DNA of 64,000 nucleotides from Gimesia alba (GCF_007744675.1 NZ_CP036269.1:5993546-6057545); one strand, 5' to 3'; numbered from the stretch's first letter, positions 19,529-27,737 are shown. A program made the numbers and translations. Notes: generated by a model not told the origin, from the sequence alone.

Positions 19529-19729
19529 ATGCATATTATCTCTCGTGAAGCGAATGAGAGTATCCTCATCGGGGAACATACGGTTGTTAAAGTGCTTGAA
19601 GTATTTGGGGATCGTGTAAAACTGTCGATTGAAACTCCCGGGGCGGAACCTGCCTACTGGGAAAAGGTTGTCTACCTGGACCAGTCTGTTGAGGCTGAGG
19701 AACTTGAATCTGTTCAAATCGGCGGGTAA
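19529..19729 (+). CDS. csrA: CsrA/RsmA-family translational regulator, atypical
   Basis: 66 residues that align along the whole length with CsrA (MHIISREANESILIGEHTVV, FGDRVKLSIETPG). CsrA dimers bind GGA-containing hairpins in mRNA leaders. In the canonical protein the motif VHREEIY carries Arg44, a key RNA contact; here the equivalent stretch is AYWEKVVY, with Trp at position 44 (TGG at 19658-19660). Leu4 is replaced by Ile. RNA specificity may therefore differ. GAGGCGAG precedes the ATG. Two hairpins follow the gene. Confidence 0.88.
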   Translation: MHIISREANESILIGEHTVVKVLEVFGDRVKLSIETPGAEPAYWEKVVYLDQSVEAEELESVQIGG

Positions 19730-19768
19730 TTTCCCCTCTCAGAACAGAAACTACTGTAGATGATCTGA

Positions 19769-19820
19769 ACTGGGGAATATCCCCCAGTCATTCTCTAAAG
19801 AAGCGGCGCTTTCTCGCCGC
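19769..19820 (+). other. Tandem hairpins downstream of csrA
   Basis: ACTGGGG/CCCCAGT (19769-19788, loop AATATC) and GCGGCG/CGCCGC (19803-19820, loop CTTTCT) sit 40-90 bases after the csrA stop codon. Neither is followed by a clean T-run, so simple termination is not certain. The first loop region is GGGGA-rich, so CsrA binding is a possibility. Confidence 0.5.
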
Positions 19821-19954
19821 GCAAGCCTTGGCGTTTTTGCGAGAATGTCTCACAATAGACGTGTCAGGAGATTTTTCTCTCGGCTTTTTATTGTGAAGCC
19901 TGCTAAAATCAGGCAAATACGTCGTTCAATCTATCAATCACTGTGAGGCAAATT

Positions 19955-20707
19955 GTGCCCGCCATATCGGAACAGGATGGGGAATCGCTCGGCTTAGAGT
20001 CCCGACAGCTACCGAGACATATTGCCATTATCATGGATGGCAATGGCCGGTGGGCGTCGCGTCGCGGTTTTCCACGCATCGAAGGACACCGCCAGGGCGT
20101 CAACAGTGTTCGCACGGTCGTGGAAGAATCCACGCGGCTAGGCATCGAACAATTGACACTGTACTGCCTGAGCAGCGAGAACTGGAAACGGCCCGCATTG
20201 GAATTAAACCTGTTGATGCAACTCTTGAAAAAGTTTGTCATCGGTGAACGGGAAGAAATCATGCGGCAAAATATTCGCTTCACGACCATTGGTCGACGTA
20301 GCGATCTTCCCAAGGATGTCCTCGCCGAAGTCGATAAAACGATTCATGAGAGCCAGGAAAATACCGGCATGCAACTCTGCCTGGCACTCAATTATGGCAG
20401 TCGATCCGAAATCGTGGACGCGGTGAAATCGATCGTCTCCGAAGTCGAACAGGGAAATCTCAAAGCAGACGAGATCGACGAAGAGGTCATTTCATCGCAC
20501 CTTTATACCGCCGGCATGCCCGATCCCGATCTCGTCATTCGCACCGCTGGTGAAATGCGGGTCAGCAATTTTCTGTTGTGGCAGATCAGTTATGCCGAAC
20601 TGTGGGTCACCGATACCTATTGGCCGGACTTCTCTGTTTCTGATTACTGGCAGGCACTGCGTGACTTCGCCGCCCGCGACCGCCGCTTCGGTGGGTTGAA
20701 AGGATAA
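19955..20707 (+). CDS. uppS: Isoprenyl (undecaprenyl) diphosphate synthase
   Basis: 250 residues of the cis-prenyltransferase family, which condenses IPP onto farnesyl diphosphate to make the lipid carrier for cell-wall precursors. The catalytic block HIAIIMDGNGRWA (Asp28) and the C-terminal block PDPDLVIRTAGEMRVSNFLL ... LWQISYAELWVT are complete. The GTG at 19955 is preferred over the GTG at 19943 because GTGAGG sits about seven bases before it. The gene is six bases upstream of cdsA and forms an operon with it. The usual RTSGE variant reads RTAGE here, a conservative change. Confidence 0.95.
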   Translation: MPAISEQDGESLGLESRQLPRHIAIIMDGNGRWASRRGFPRIEGHRQGVNSVRTVVEESTRLGIEQLTLYCLSSENWKRPALELNLLMQLLKKFVIGEREEIMRQNIRFTTIGRRSDLPKDVLAEVDKTIHESQENTGMQLCLALNYGSRSEIVDAVKSIVSEVEQGNLKADEIDEEVISSHLYTAGMPDPDLVIRTAGEMRVSNFLLWQISYAELWVTDTYWPDFSVSDYWQALRDFAARDRRFGGLKG

Positions 20708-20713
20708 CGCAGC

Positions 20714-21607
20714 ATGCTGGGCTGGCGGTTACTTGTCTCTGCAATCCTGATTCCCCTGCTGTTCGGATTGTTCTACCTCGATCAACGTGCCGGCAGCGGC
20801 GCTCCTTATCTGTTGGGGCTATGTTTACTGCTGGCCATCCGGGGGAGTTATGAAATGACGAGCCTGTTGACGGTGCGCAATCTGGCGCCCCGTTTCTCGA
20901 TGGTTTCTCGCTGGTCATTTCTGATTTGTGCTGTTGCCTGGATTCCGTATACCTGGGGGGAGTCGCAGCCACAAATCATGTCCCTGGCACTGATGTCAGT
21001 CACGTTTGCGATTGCGATCATCGTCATTTTTCTGGTGGAAGCGACCGGGTTTCGGGAACCCGGGCAGAGCATGGAACGAATTGGTGCAGAAATTCTCTCT
21101 GTTTCCTACGTCGGCTTTTTGCTCGCCATGCTGGCCCAGCTGCGCTGGGTCATCGGTCCTGAAACCGGCTACCTGGCACTTGGCTCGCTCATCATCAGCG
21201 CTAAAATGGGAGACATCGGCGGCTACACCTTCGGCCGCTTATGGGGAAAAACCAAACTGATACCACGCCTCAGCCCTGGAAAAACGCAGGTCGGCGGTGT
21301 CGGAGCGATTTTGGGTGCCGCTCTGGGGGCATTTCTCTGGCTCCAGTTCACGCCTTCGCTGTTCAACGCAAACTGGTCGGCGCCTGCCTGGTACTGGTCG
21401 ATTCTGTTCGGCGCGATCATCGGCGTTGTCGGTCTGGTAGGCGACTTGTGTGAATCGCTTATTAAACGGGACGTCGGTAAAAAAGACTCCGCCGAACTCT
21501 TGCCCGGCTTTGGGGGTCTCTTGGACCTGCTGGACAGCCCGCTTTACGCCGGCCCGGTCGCATTCCTGCTCTGGAAATTTTTGCCGCTGATTACTGTTTC
21601 TAATTGA
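20714..21607 (+). CDS. cdsA: Phosphatidate cytidylyltransferase
   Basis: 297 residues with about eight membrane helices. It makes CDP-diacylglycerol from CTP and phosphatidic acid at the cytoplasmic membrane. The CDS signature is intact at the C-terminus: GDLCESLIKRDVGKKDSAEL followed by LPGFGGLLDLLDS. AAAGGA inside the end of uppS is its ribosome-binding site, so the two are translationally close. Its 3' end overlaps the convergent gene at 21544-22188 by 64 bases. Confidence 0.95.
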   Translation: MLGWRLLVSAILIPLLFGLFYLDQRAGSGAPYLLGLCLLLAIRGSYEMTSLLTVRNLAPRFSMVSRWSFLICAVAWIPYTWGESQPQIMSLALMSVTFAIAIIVIFLVEATGFREPGQSMERIGAEILSVSYVGFLLAMLAQLRWVIGPETGYLALGSLIISAKMGDIGGYTFGRLWGKTKLIPRLSPGKTQVGGVGAILGAALGAFLWLQFTPSLFNANWSAPAWYWSILFGAIIGVVGLVGDLCESLIKRDVGKKDSAELLPGFGGLLDLLDSPLYAGPVAFLLWKFLPLITVSN

Positions 21608-22188
21608 AACAATTCTTCATCGGCACGCAGGTTACACCAGCGTAACTGCGGGAGTGAATTGGCGAGTTGTGGCAGATAGGCGTCTACAAACCCGTTTTCG
21701 GTGAGTTCACACACACTCTGTCCTGACGGAAATTCAACCGATTTCAATAGAATCAGTTCGTCGGCCGGCCAGGTGAGTGTAATCCAGGCCGCAATCGAAT
21801 CGCTGGTCACATCCCAAGACTCTGGCAGAGTTGCGAAATCAGAAGACGACGTCTGTGTTAAGTACTCGTACGCACAAAGCACGGGAGTGCGGCCCGCGTT
21901 CCAGACCTGGGCCGCTGCTGAAGGAGAGGACACCAGACTCGCATCGGGCAGCAGCGCACACAACAGACGCTCATTCAGCATCATGGCTTGAATCGCCAGC
22001 CAGTGCGATTTCGATTCCCCCAGGTGATGTCTTCGGTCCCAGTCGCGCACCAGATCTGCGGCTGTTCCGCCTCCGCAAACAATCAGAGGCGTTGCGTTTT
22101 CCAGGTGGTCCAATACTCGTTGCAACCGGGTGCATAGATCGGGCAAGTCAAACAGACTGCCGCCGACTTTGATCACGGAGACGCACAT
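21544..22188 (-). CDS. Amino-acid-kinase-family protein, possibly MfnE-like
   Basis: 214 residues. The opening VIKVGGSLFD, PLIVCGGGTAADLVRDWD and the later TSDSIAAWITLTWPADELIL fit the amino-acid/uridylate kinase fold with an ATP site. It is short and lacks a regulatory domain. Its closest type, by eye, is the small aspartokinase-like protein tied to methanofuran/tetrahydromethanopterin synthesis (MfnE-like), pathways known in planctomycetes; no other gene of that pathway is visible here, so this is inference. CAGGAG lies before the ATG at 22188. It follows hisG by 41 bases on the same strand. Its last 64 bases overlap the end of cdsA on the other strand. Confidence 0.7.
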   Translation of the reverse strand: MCVSVIKVGGSLFDLPDLCTRLQRVLDHLENATPLIVCGGGTAADLVRDWDRRHHLGESKSHWLAIQAMMLNERLLCALLPDASLVSSPSAAAQVWNAGRTPVLCAYEYLTQTSSSDFATLPESWDVTSDSIAAWITLTWPADELILLKSVEFPSGQSVCELTENGFVDAYLPQLANSLPQLRWCNLRADEELFQLETVISGKNFQSRNATGPA

Positions 22189-22229
22189 TGGGCACTCCTG
22201 TTTCTGCCCGAGCTACTTTGAACCACACA

Positions 22230-23108
22230 TCAGTCGATGATTTTGGAAATCTGATATTCCACCAAACCACACGCGCCGGCGGCTTTCAGTTTGGGAACAA
22301 TCGTCCGCACAACGGTCTCGTCAATAATCGTGCTGATGGCAACCCAGTCGGGATCGGACAGCGACGAAACAGTGGGCTTCTGTAATGCGGGCAGCAGATC
22401 GAGCACTTTTTCGAGATCCGCACGTTCCACGTTCATCAACAGGCAAACCTTGCCTTCTGCGGCCAGACAGGATTCGAGCATCATCGCGATGTTCTCAAGC
22501 TTCTCGCGCTTCCAGGGATCTTCGAACGATTGTTTATTGGCAATGAAGCGGGTTGTGCTCTGCATCAACTCTTCCACGATCCGCAGATTATTCGCACGCA
22601 GCGAAGAACCGGTTTCGGTCACTTCCACAATCGCATCGGCCAACTTGGGTGGCTTGACTTCGGTCGCCCCCCAGGAAAATTCCACTTTGGCTTTGACGCC
22701 ATGCTGTTCCAGATAGCGCTCGGTCATGCCGACGACTTCCGTGGCGATCCGTTTGCCTTCTAGGTCTTTGACAGATTGGATCGGCGAGTCTTCGGGCACG
22801 CACAGCACCCAGCGAACCGGGCGGCGGCTGACTTTCGAGAAGATCAGTTCACAAATTTCATGCACATCGGCGCCCGTTTCCAGAATCCAGTCATGTCCGG
22901 TAATCCCGGCGTCCAGAATGCCCTGATCGACATAGCGGGCCATTTCCTGAGCCCGGATCAGTAAACATTCGATTTCTTCATCGTCGATCGAGGGATAATA
23001 CGAGCGGGATGAAAATTTGATGACGTAGCCGGCGCGTTTGAACAATTCCGCCGTCGATTCCTGTAAGCTTCCCGCGGGAATACCGAGCTTTAAGACCTTC
23101 TCAGACAT
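22230..23108 (-). CDS. hisG: ATP phosphoribosyltransferase (long form)
   Basis: 292 residues, the long HisG that carries its own C-terminal regulatory ACT-like domain and works without HisZ. It catalyses the first step of histidine synthesis. Family blocks are [60 protein letters not shown] and [17 protein letters not shown]. The C-terminal part (from about 215) contains the regulatory strands and ends in [13 protein letters not shown]. Histidine feedback is expected. It is followed by the kinase-family gene; no other his genes lie in this window. Confidence 0.95.
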   Translation of the reverse strand: MSEKVLKLGIPAGSLQESTAELFKRAGYVIKFSSRSYYPSIDDEEIECLLIRAQEMARYVDQGILDAGITGHDWILETGADVHEICELIFSKVSRRPVRWVLCVPEDSPIQSVKDLEGKRIATEVVGMTERYLEQHGVKAKVEFSWGATEVKPPKLADAIVEVTETGSSLRANNLRIVEELMQSTTRFIANKQSFEDPWKREKLENIAMMLESCLAAEGKVCLLMNVERADLEKVLDLLPALQKPTVSSLSDPDWVAISTIIDETVVRTIVPKLKAAGACGLVEYQISKIID

Positions 23109-23475
23109 GGTTTTGGTTTTCTGAATGCGTTAGTTTGGTGCGTAATGTGTATAATATTAACGGTTTATGTTCATGGGTCTGCCTGAAGCAGACACCACAA
23201 GCCTGTTAGATGCATGTGCGTCTGCAGGACACGACTGCCGCACAATGGTTCCCTGCGCGTACTCTAACAGCTCAAAAACCCCAATTCCAGTAGTCCGGAA
23301 CGAGAATGTTCGTAGAAATTCCCAATCTGTGGGCTTCCATCAAGCGCGGAGTTTCTCTAGGATCGTGCAGACATCGACTCAGGATATACGATTCCGGCCC
23401 ATTTTTCACTGCAGGAATCTGAATATACAAGTTGTTTCCACAGATATTTTTTTATGAGTAAGGAGAAAGTCCTCG
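23109..23475. other. Divergent intergenic region hisG/cysC
   Basis: A 367-base spacer between hisG (minus) and cysC (plus). A 96-codon frame at 23167-23457 lacks a ribosome-binding site and recognisable features, and I do not accept it. The only clear element is AAGGAG at about 23460, ten bases before the cysC start. The promoters of both genes should lie here, but none stands out. Confidence 0.4.
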
Positions 23476-24090
23476 ATGGCCGAGCAAAAAGCCACCAACG
23501 TCACCTGGCATGATCACCATGTCTCCAAAGAACAACGCTGCAAGCAGAACGGACACAAGGGAGCCGTACTTTGGTTCACCGGTCTGAGCGGATCGGGCAA
23601 GAGCACGATCGCCAACACCGTCGATCACAAGCTGTTTGAAATGGGAAAACACACGTTCGTTCTGGACGGCGACAACATCCGTATGGGCCTCAACAAAAAC
23701 CTGGGCTTCTCTCCTGAAGATCGTACTGAAAACATCCGCCGCATCGGTGAAGTTTCCAAATTGTACAACGACGCCGGCATCCTGGTGATGACTGCCTTCA
23801 TTTCCCCTTACCGTGAAGACCGCGATCAGGTTCGCGAAATTCTGGGCGATGGCGAGTTCATTGAAGTCTACGTCAAAGCTTCTCTGGAAACCTGCGAAGA
23901 ACGCGATCCCAAAGGGCTCTACAAAAAAGCCCGCGCTGGTGAGATCAAAGGGTTCACCGGAATCGACGCTCCTTACGAAGAACCGGAAAAAGCAGAACTG
24001 GTTCTGGATTCCGATGGCAAAGGCATCGACGATCTGGCCGACGAAGTCGTCGCCTACCTCGAATCCAATGGATACCTGACCTACGCGTAA
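23476..24090 (+). CDS. cysC: Adenylyl-sulfate kinase
   Basis: 204 residues. It phosphorylates adenosine 5'-phosphosulfate to PAPS. The P-loop GLSGSGKST is at residues 36-44, followed by [31 protein letters not shown] and FISPYREDR, all standard for APS kinase. The C-terminal [14 protein letters not shown] completes the family pattern. It is encoded alone here, not fused to CysN or Sat. PAPS could serve sulfate assimilation or sulfation of glycans. AAGGAG lies ten bases upstream and a strong terminator follows. Confidence 0.95.
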   Translation: MAEQKATNVTWHDHHVSKEQRCKQNGHKGAVLWFTGLSGSGKSTIANTVDHKLFEMGKHTFVLDGDNIRMGLNKNLGFSPEDRTENIRRIGEVSKLYNDAGILVMTAFISPYREDRDQVREILGDGEFIEVYVKASLETCEERDPKGLYKKARAGEIKGFTGIDAPYEEPEKAELVLDSDGKGIDDLADEVVAYLESNGYLTYA

Positions 24091-24122
24091 TGCGTGCCGG
24101 CAAAAAACCGTGCGAAAATTCA

Positions 24123-24157
24123 AACCTCAGGAAGTGACAAGCTTCCTGAGGTTTTTT
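24123..24157 (+). terminator. Rho-independent terminator of cysC
   Basis: A 12-bp stem (AACCTCAGGAAG / CTTCCTGAGGTT) with a seven-base TGACAAG loop runs into TTTTTT. It lies 33 bases after the cysC stop codon. Confidence 0.92.
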
Positions 24158-24180
24158 CGTTTGCCTGTGATTGTTTTTTA

Positions 24181-24352
24181 CGACCACGAAAAGCACGAAC
24201 ACACACGAAAATGATCTGACCGGGTGATCCCAAATGCAATTCGAGATTGCCGCAGGCAACAGGAAATTGTCAGAGAACGCAAGCGAACCCGTAACAACGG
24301 AACGATCAAATCAGCGTAGGGGTTGGTCTATGTGCCAACCCGCCTGGCGAGG
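24181..24352 (+). repeat. Dispersed intergenic repeat, direct copy A
   Basis: About 170 bases. In order: CACGAAAAGCACGAACAC block; a TCCCAAATGCAATTCGAGA imperfect palindrome; GATTGCCGCAGGCAACAGGA; an AGAGAACGC-type link; a 32-base block beginning TAACAACGGAACGATC; and TAGGGGTTGGTC with CCCGCCTGGCGA. The same order recurs at 24659-24819 about 478 bases further on. Parts also occur at 12721-12830 and 11762-11800. Confidence 0.85.
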
Positions 24353-24431
24353 TTCGATTTTGTATCACGCATGCAAAGGAACCGGCAAAATGTTTCGGAA
24401 GTCATCACACAACCTCCCTCCTCCCGTGTGC

Positions 24432-24455
24432 CACCGCTCGGCTTGCCCGACGGTG
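24432..24455 (+). repeat. Bulged hairpin element of the repeat family
   Basis: CACCG-c-TCGG pairs with CCGA-CGGTG around a CTTGC loop. It matches the hairpin at 11701-11724, where CACTG/CAGTG replaces CACCG/CGGTG: a compensated T-A to C-G change that keeps the stem paired. Confidence 0.75.
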
Positions 24456-24539
24456 CCTTCGTAAACGACGGAATACTCTGCTTATGTAAGATTGTGACAA
24501 GCCGACGCTGACCCCAAAACCTCCTGCTCGCTGCGCTCG

Positions 24540-24558
24540 GCCCGAATTACATTCGGGC
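24540..24558. other. Perfect 8-bp hairpin in the repeat spacer
   Basis: GCCCGAAT and ATTCGGGC flank TAC. It lies after CTCCTGCTCGCTGCGCTCGG in the spacer between cysC and the TerB-like gene pair. It has no T-run. Confidence 0.65.
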
Positions 24559-24658
24559 TTACCCATTTGGGGGGTGTTAAATAAGTGAGATGTACGTTTT
24601 CCCAATCACTGTTGGCAAGTATTTAGACCGGATACTATCCTGACCCAATTCGTTTTTA

Positions 24659-24819
24659 CTACCACAAAAAACACGAACGCACACGAACATAATCTAACGG
24701 GGTAGTCTCGAATGAAATTCGAGATTGCCGCAGGCAACAGGAGGTTGCAGAGAACACGAACGACCCCATAACAACGGAACGATCAAATCAGCGTAGGGGT
24801 CGATCCATGTGTCGACCAC
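24659..24819 (+). repeat. Dispersed intergenic repeat, direct copy B
   Basis: The second direct copy of the element at 24181-24352. Its palindrome has become TCTCGAAT-GAA-ATTCGAGA (24706-24724), a stem maintained by paired changes relative to copy A. A 26-base block ending in GCAACAGGA and a 32-base block ending in GTAGGGGT are identical to copy A. It ends 66 bases before the 3' end of the TerB-like membrane gene. Confidence 0.85.
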
Positions 24820-24885
24820 TGCTTTTTCTACTATCGGAGCGTTTTCCTTTTCACTGTTGAATAGTGCAGCCACCAAAAATAGAAA

Positions 24886-26391
24886 TCAAAGTTCAGCTTT
24901 AAGAATTGAATGAAATCGGTTTCGAACTTCACGTTCCTGTTTATCGATCTTTCCATCAGCATTAGCAACTTTATCTAGACATTTCTTAATTGCATCTTGC
25001 TGTCGAGGATCGGTTATTTTTTGTAATTCCTCACAAGTTTCATTCAAAACTTGATCATAGCTAGAATTTCTCGCACGTATTACAAACTCACGCATCCGCT
25101 GATCAATCTCTGAATCATCCCACGGTGCTTTGATTCGTTTCATGAGATCAGTTATTTTCTGACGTTCCTCTACAGAAGCATTACGGTCTGCTAACATCAT
25201 ACAACAGAGTGTATTAAGAATCGTTTGGAATTTCTGTTCGGCTCTCTTTTTACGCCTCTCTATTGCTTGAGCTCGACGCTCCTCTGCAATTTTTCTGACT
25301 GGTTTTTGAGCTAGTTGTTGCATGCTGGAAAAACTGACTGGAACATTATCAGATGTTATCTGATTACTAGCATATAGAGATAAATCTATTCCAGAACCTT
25401 CGAGTTTTAGAATTCCATATTTCATTTCCGGAATTTTAACATTATTGTTGAAGCGTTTGTCAGGAGAACCATCTTTGTTTACAAACCGCCATGTTTGACC
25501 GACTATATTCGAATCACGTGTTTTTGACACCAAGCCCCTTTCTTGAAGGATTTCCGAGTCCGTTGAAAACGCTAAATTTGCATAACTGATCCCTCCCGCC
25601 CGTGCTCCTTGAAATACCAGTATATGATCAGGCATAAAATAAAAGTCTTTTTGAAATGCATGCATATGCCATACTTTAAAATCCAAATCCAACAAAGGGG
25701 GAGAACTTAATGAAAATGTAACACCGGCGAATTCAGGTTGTGTCTTTGCACCTCCAGAATAACGGGAATCCTCAAAGTGACGTCGACCTTTGTAGAGTAA
25801 AACCGCTCCACACTGATTGAGCAACGAAATAGATTCATTGATATTATTAAAAGCGGTTTCCCCTTTTCCCTCTATACGATATGAAAAATTTACGTGTCGT
25901 CTTGAATGATCTAATTTTGCGACGTTGACTAAAATGAAAATACTTCCTGGAATCAGAAATAATCCAGTGAAGATCATCAACACGACAGGAAAGGTTGCAA
26001 AAAAAGGAATCAGAAACCAGAGAAAATACAAGAACGAAACAAGTCCGATTGCCCAAGGCATAAACGCTATATTTTGCTTCCGTTTTTCTATGTCTTTGAG
26101 AATTGCTATCAAGTCAGTATCAAAGCAGACCTCATCGTGTTCTACCATCTCAATTTTACTGATATTGGATTGCCCGCGAGCTCGTTTTGACCCATCAAGT
26201 GCTGCACTTGTTTCACGTTTTTGCTTTTCTGCGAAAGAGATTGCTTTGACTTTTTTTTCAGATGAGAGGTCAAGATACGAAAACCCTTCATCGGTGATTC
26301 CGATTTCGTACGAACTTGAATCATCTTCGACAAAACTGAAATGGTCTAAGAAAGAGAAGAATGTATTATTTGAGTGGGTGGATTTGCTCAT
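24886..26391 (-). CDS. Membrane protein with C-terminal TerB-like helical domain
   Basis: 501 residues, not recognised as a named family. Seen: a soluble N-terminus (1-105) with Lys/Glu-rich segments; two adjacent hydrophobic helices (about 109-130 and 133-157); a large alpha/beta middle region (about 165-345, with HMHAFQKDFYFMPDHILVF and YGILKLEGSGIDLSLYAS); a basic coiled stretch (365-386); and a helical C-terminus (388-500) with two TerB-like acidic turns, ADRNASVEERQKI and ANADGKIDKQEREVR. It starts 11 bases after the stop of the HNH gene and both share a TerB-like part, so they should work together. The region is clearly richer in A+T than its neighbours, which suggests transfer. A membrane effector or sensor in defence is possible but not shown. 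Confidence 0.75.
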   Translation of the reverse strand: MSKSTHSNNTFFSFLDHFSFVEDDSSSYEIGITDEGFSYLDLSSEKKVKAISFAEKQKRETSAALDGSKRARGQSNISKIEMVEHDEVCFDTDLIAILKDIEKRKQNIAFMPWAIGLVSFLYFLWFLIPFFATFPVVLMIFTGLFLIPGSIFILVNVAKLDHSRRHVNFSYRIEGKGETAFNNINESISLLNQCGAVLLYKGRRHFEDSRYSGGAKTQPEFAGVTFSLSSPPLLDLDFKVWHMHAFQKDFYFMPDHILVFQGARAGGISYANLAFSTDSEILQERGLVSKTRDSNIVGQTWRFVNKDGSPDKRFNNNVKIPEMKYGILKLEGSGIDLSLYASNQITSDNVPVSFSSMQQLAQKPVRKIAEERRAQAIERRKKRAEQKFQTILNTLCCMMLADRNASVEERQKITDLMKRIKAPWDDSEIDQRMREFVIRARNSSYDQVLNETCEELQKITDPRQQDAIKKCLDKVANADGKIDKQEREVRNRFHSILKAEL

Positions 26392-26402
26392 TGCTGACTT
26401 TA

Positions 26403-27737
26403 TTAAATGAAGTCACTTTTTTCAGAATTACACTTCCTGCACAAGATTTGGAGATTCTCGGTTGAGGTCGATCCACCTTTCGATAGGGGGATAATGTGAT
26501 CAAACTCAAGGTAATCATCTGCATTACAAATGACGCATCGTCCGCCATCCCGATACCATACTTCACTTCGTATTTCATCTGGAATGTAACGAGTATCTTG
26601 AGAACTTTTCTTTTCCAAACCTCTTGATTTACGAATCAGAAACATAACTGCTTCCTGCAATTCGAATAAAACACCAGGGTCAACTTTTCCTTGCAAACGG
26701 TAGTCCCCACCACCTTTACCTGATGATACAGATAGTGACAGTTTTGGTGTTCGCTGATATTGAAATTTGATATCGAAAATATTCTTGTATTTCACTTCAT
26801 GCGATTTATGTAATCCAATAAAACGCAGTCGGATGCTACCGACATATAACGTTCCATCTAATTTCTTCAGTTTGTTTCCGACTCGATGTTGATAAGTAAT
26901 TGAGAGCGCATAATGCAGTTTTTCACCGGGCTGTAGAATTAAGCCGTTCGATTCGAGAGTCGGTAGATTCCCTTTTCGGATTTCAAATATTCGGGAATAT
27001 AACTCAAGATCCATTAAGCAGGCTTTCAACAGATCTTGAGCGTTGAGAAATTTGGTCAGAGCTCTGATATGTTCTTCATCTCCCTCACAAATTTCCCCAC
27101 GGGCTTTAATCGCACCTAAGGCAGTGGCTAAAACTTCTTTTTTATTTGGGACTGAAAGTTTTTTTAAATCTTTTTGGGTTAGTCCAAAGCGGTTGGCCAC
27201 AATTGCCAGTTTGGTCATTTCATCCTGAGTGAGAAGATCATCATTCAAAGAATTGGCTAAGAGAAATGAATAGTAGGAAAGCGCCTGTTTGGAGATAGCT
27301 TTATTAATATCTCTTTTTTTGAGGTCAAAGAAACGAGATGTTTTCTCAAGCAGTTTCTGTTCGTCTTCGGTGAGTTCTCCATCTGAGACTGCCTCACGAA
27401 AAACTCTTTTGTAAATCATCAAGCCGATTTCGTAATCAAGCTTAACGATCAATTCATCATCCAAATCCAGCAAGCGGACAACATGCTCAAGAAGAGTGGA
27501 CTCCTTGGGAGTGATCTCAAGGTCTTTCGTACATCGATAGTAAATTTCACGGTAGATTGCCGAAGCAGCTTGTGTATAACTCTCTTTAGAAAAAGTAAAT
27601 TTCTCTAAGAGTCTTTTTAGAGAGTCATCCGGTTCTGATGCTAGATTTTTAGATTCACTTAAGGCAACGTAAAGAATCTTCTGAATATGTGACGCACCAA
27701 CTTGCGTATTCTTTTGAGGATTAGTTAATTCTTTCAT
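26403..27737 (-). CDS. TerB-like / PH-like / HNH nuclease protein
   Basis: 444 residues. The N-terminal ~240 are helical with TerB-type turns (AVSDGELTEDEQKLLEKTSR, NDDLLTQDEMTKLA). Residues about 265-370 look like a small PH/GRAM-like beta domain (LHYALSITYQHRV, GTLYVGSIRLRFIG). The last ~60 form an HNH nuclease: CVIC (401-404) and CRKC (433-436) would hold a structural zinc, with DH (413-414), Asn428 and Asn437 as the HNN catalytic set in EFDHIIPLSKGGSTSTENLQ. It is the first gene of a two-gene AT-rich unit. A nuclease linked to TerB and a membrane partner suggests anti-phage or stress defence (inference). Confidence 0.82.
   Translation of the reverse strand: MKELTNPQKNTQVGASHIQKILYVALSESKNLASEPDDSLKRLLEKFTFSKESYTQAASAIYREIYYRCTKDLEITPKESTLLEHVVRLLDLDDELIVKLDYEIGLMIYKRVFREAVSDGELTEDEQKLLEKTSRFFDLKKRDINKAISKQALSYYSFLLANSLNDDLLTQDEMTKLAIVANRFGLTQKDLKKLSVPNKKEVLATALGAIKARGEICEGDEEHIRALTKFLNAQDLLKACLMDLELYSRIFEIRKGNLPTLESNGLILQPGEKLHYALSITYQHRVGNKLKKLDGTLYVGSIRLRFIGLHKSHEVKYKNIFDIKFQYQRTPKLSLSVSSGKGGGDYRLQGKVDPGVLFELQEAVMFLIRKSRGLEKKSSQDTRYIPDEIRSEVWYRDGGRCVICNADDYLEFDHIIPLSKGGSTSTENLQILCRKCNSEKSDFI

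Noticed and set aside
23167-23457. 96-codon frame between hisG and cysC
   Set aside because: No ribosome-binding site, no domain, and it overlaps the region where cysC signals should lie.
24181-24819. CRISPR-like direct repeats
   Set aside because: Only two long copies of 160-170 bases with different flanks; there are no short regular repeat-spacer units.
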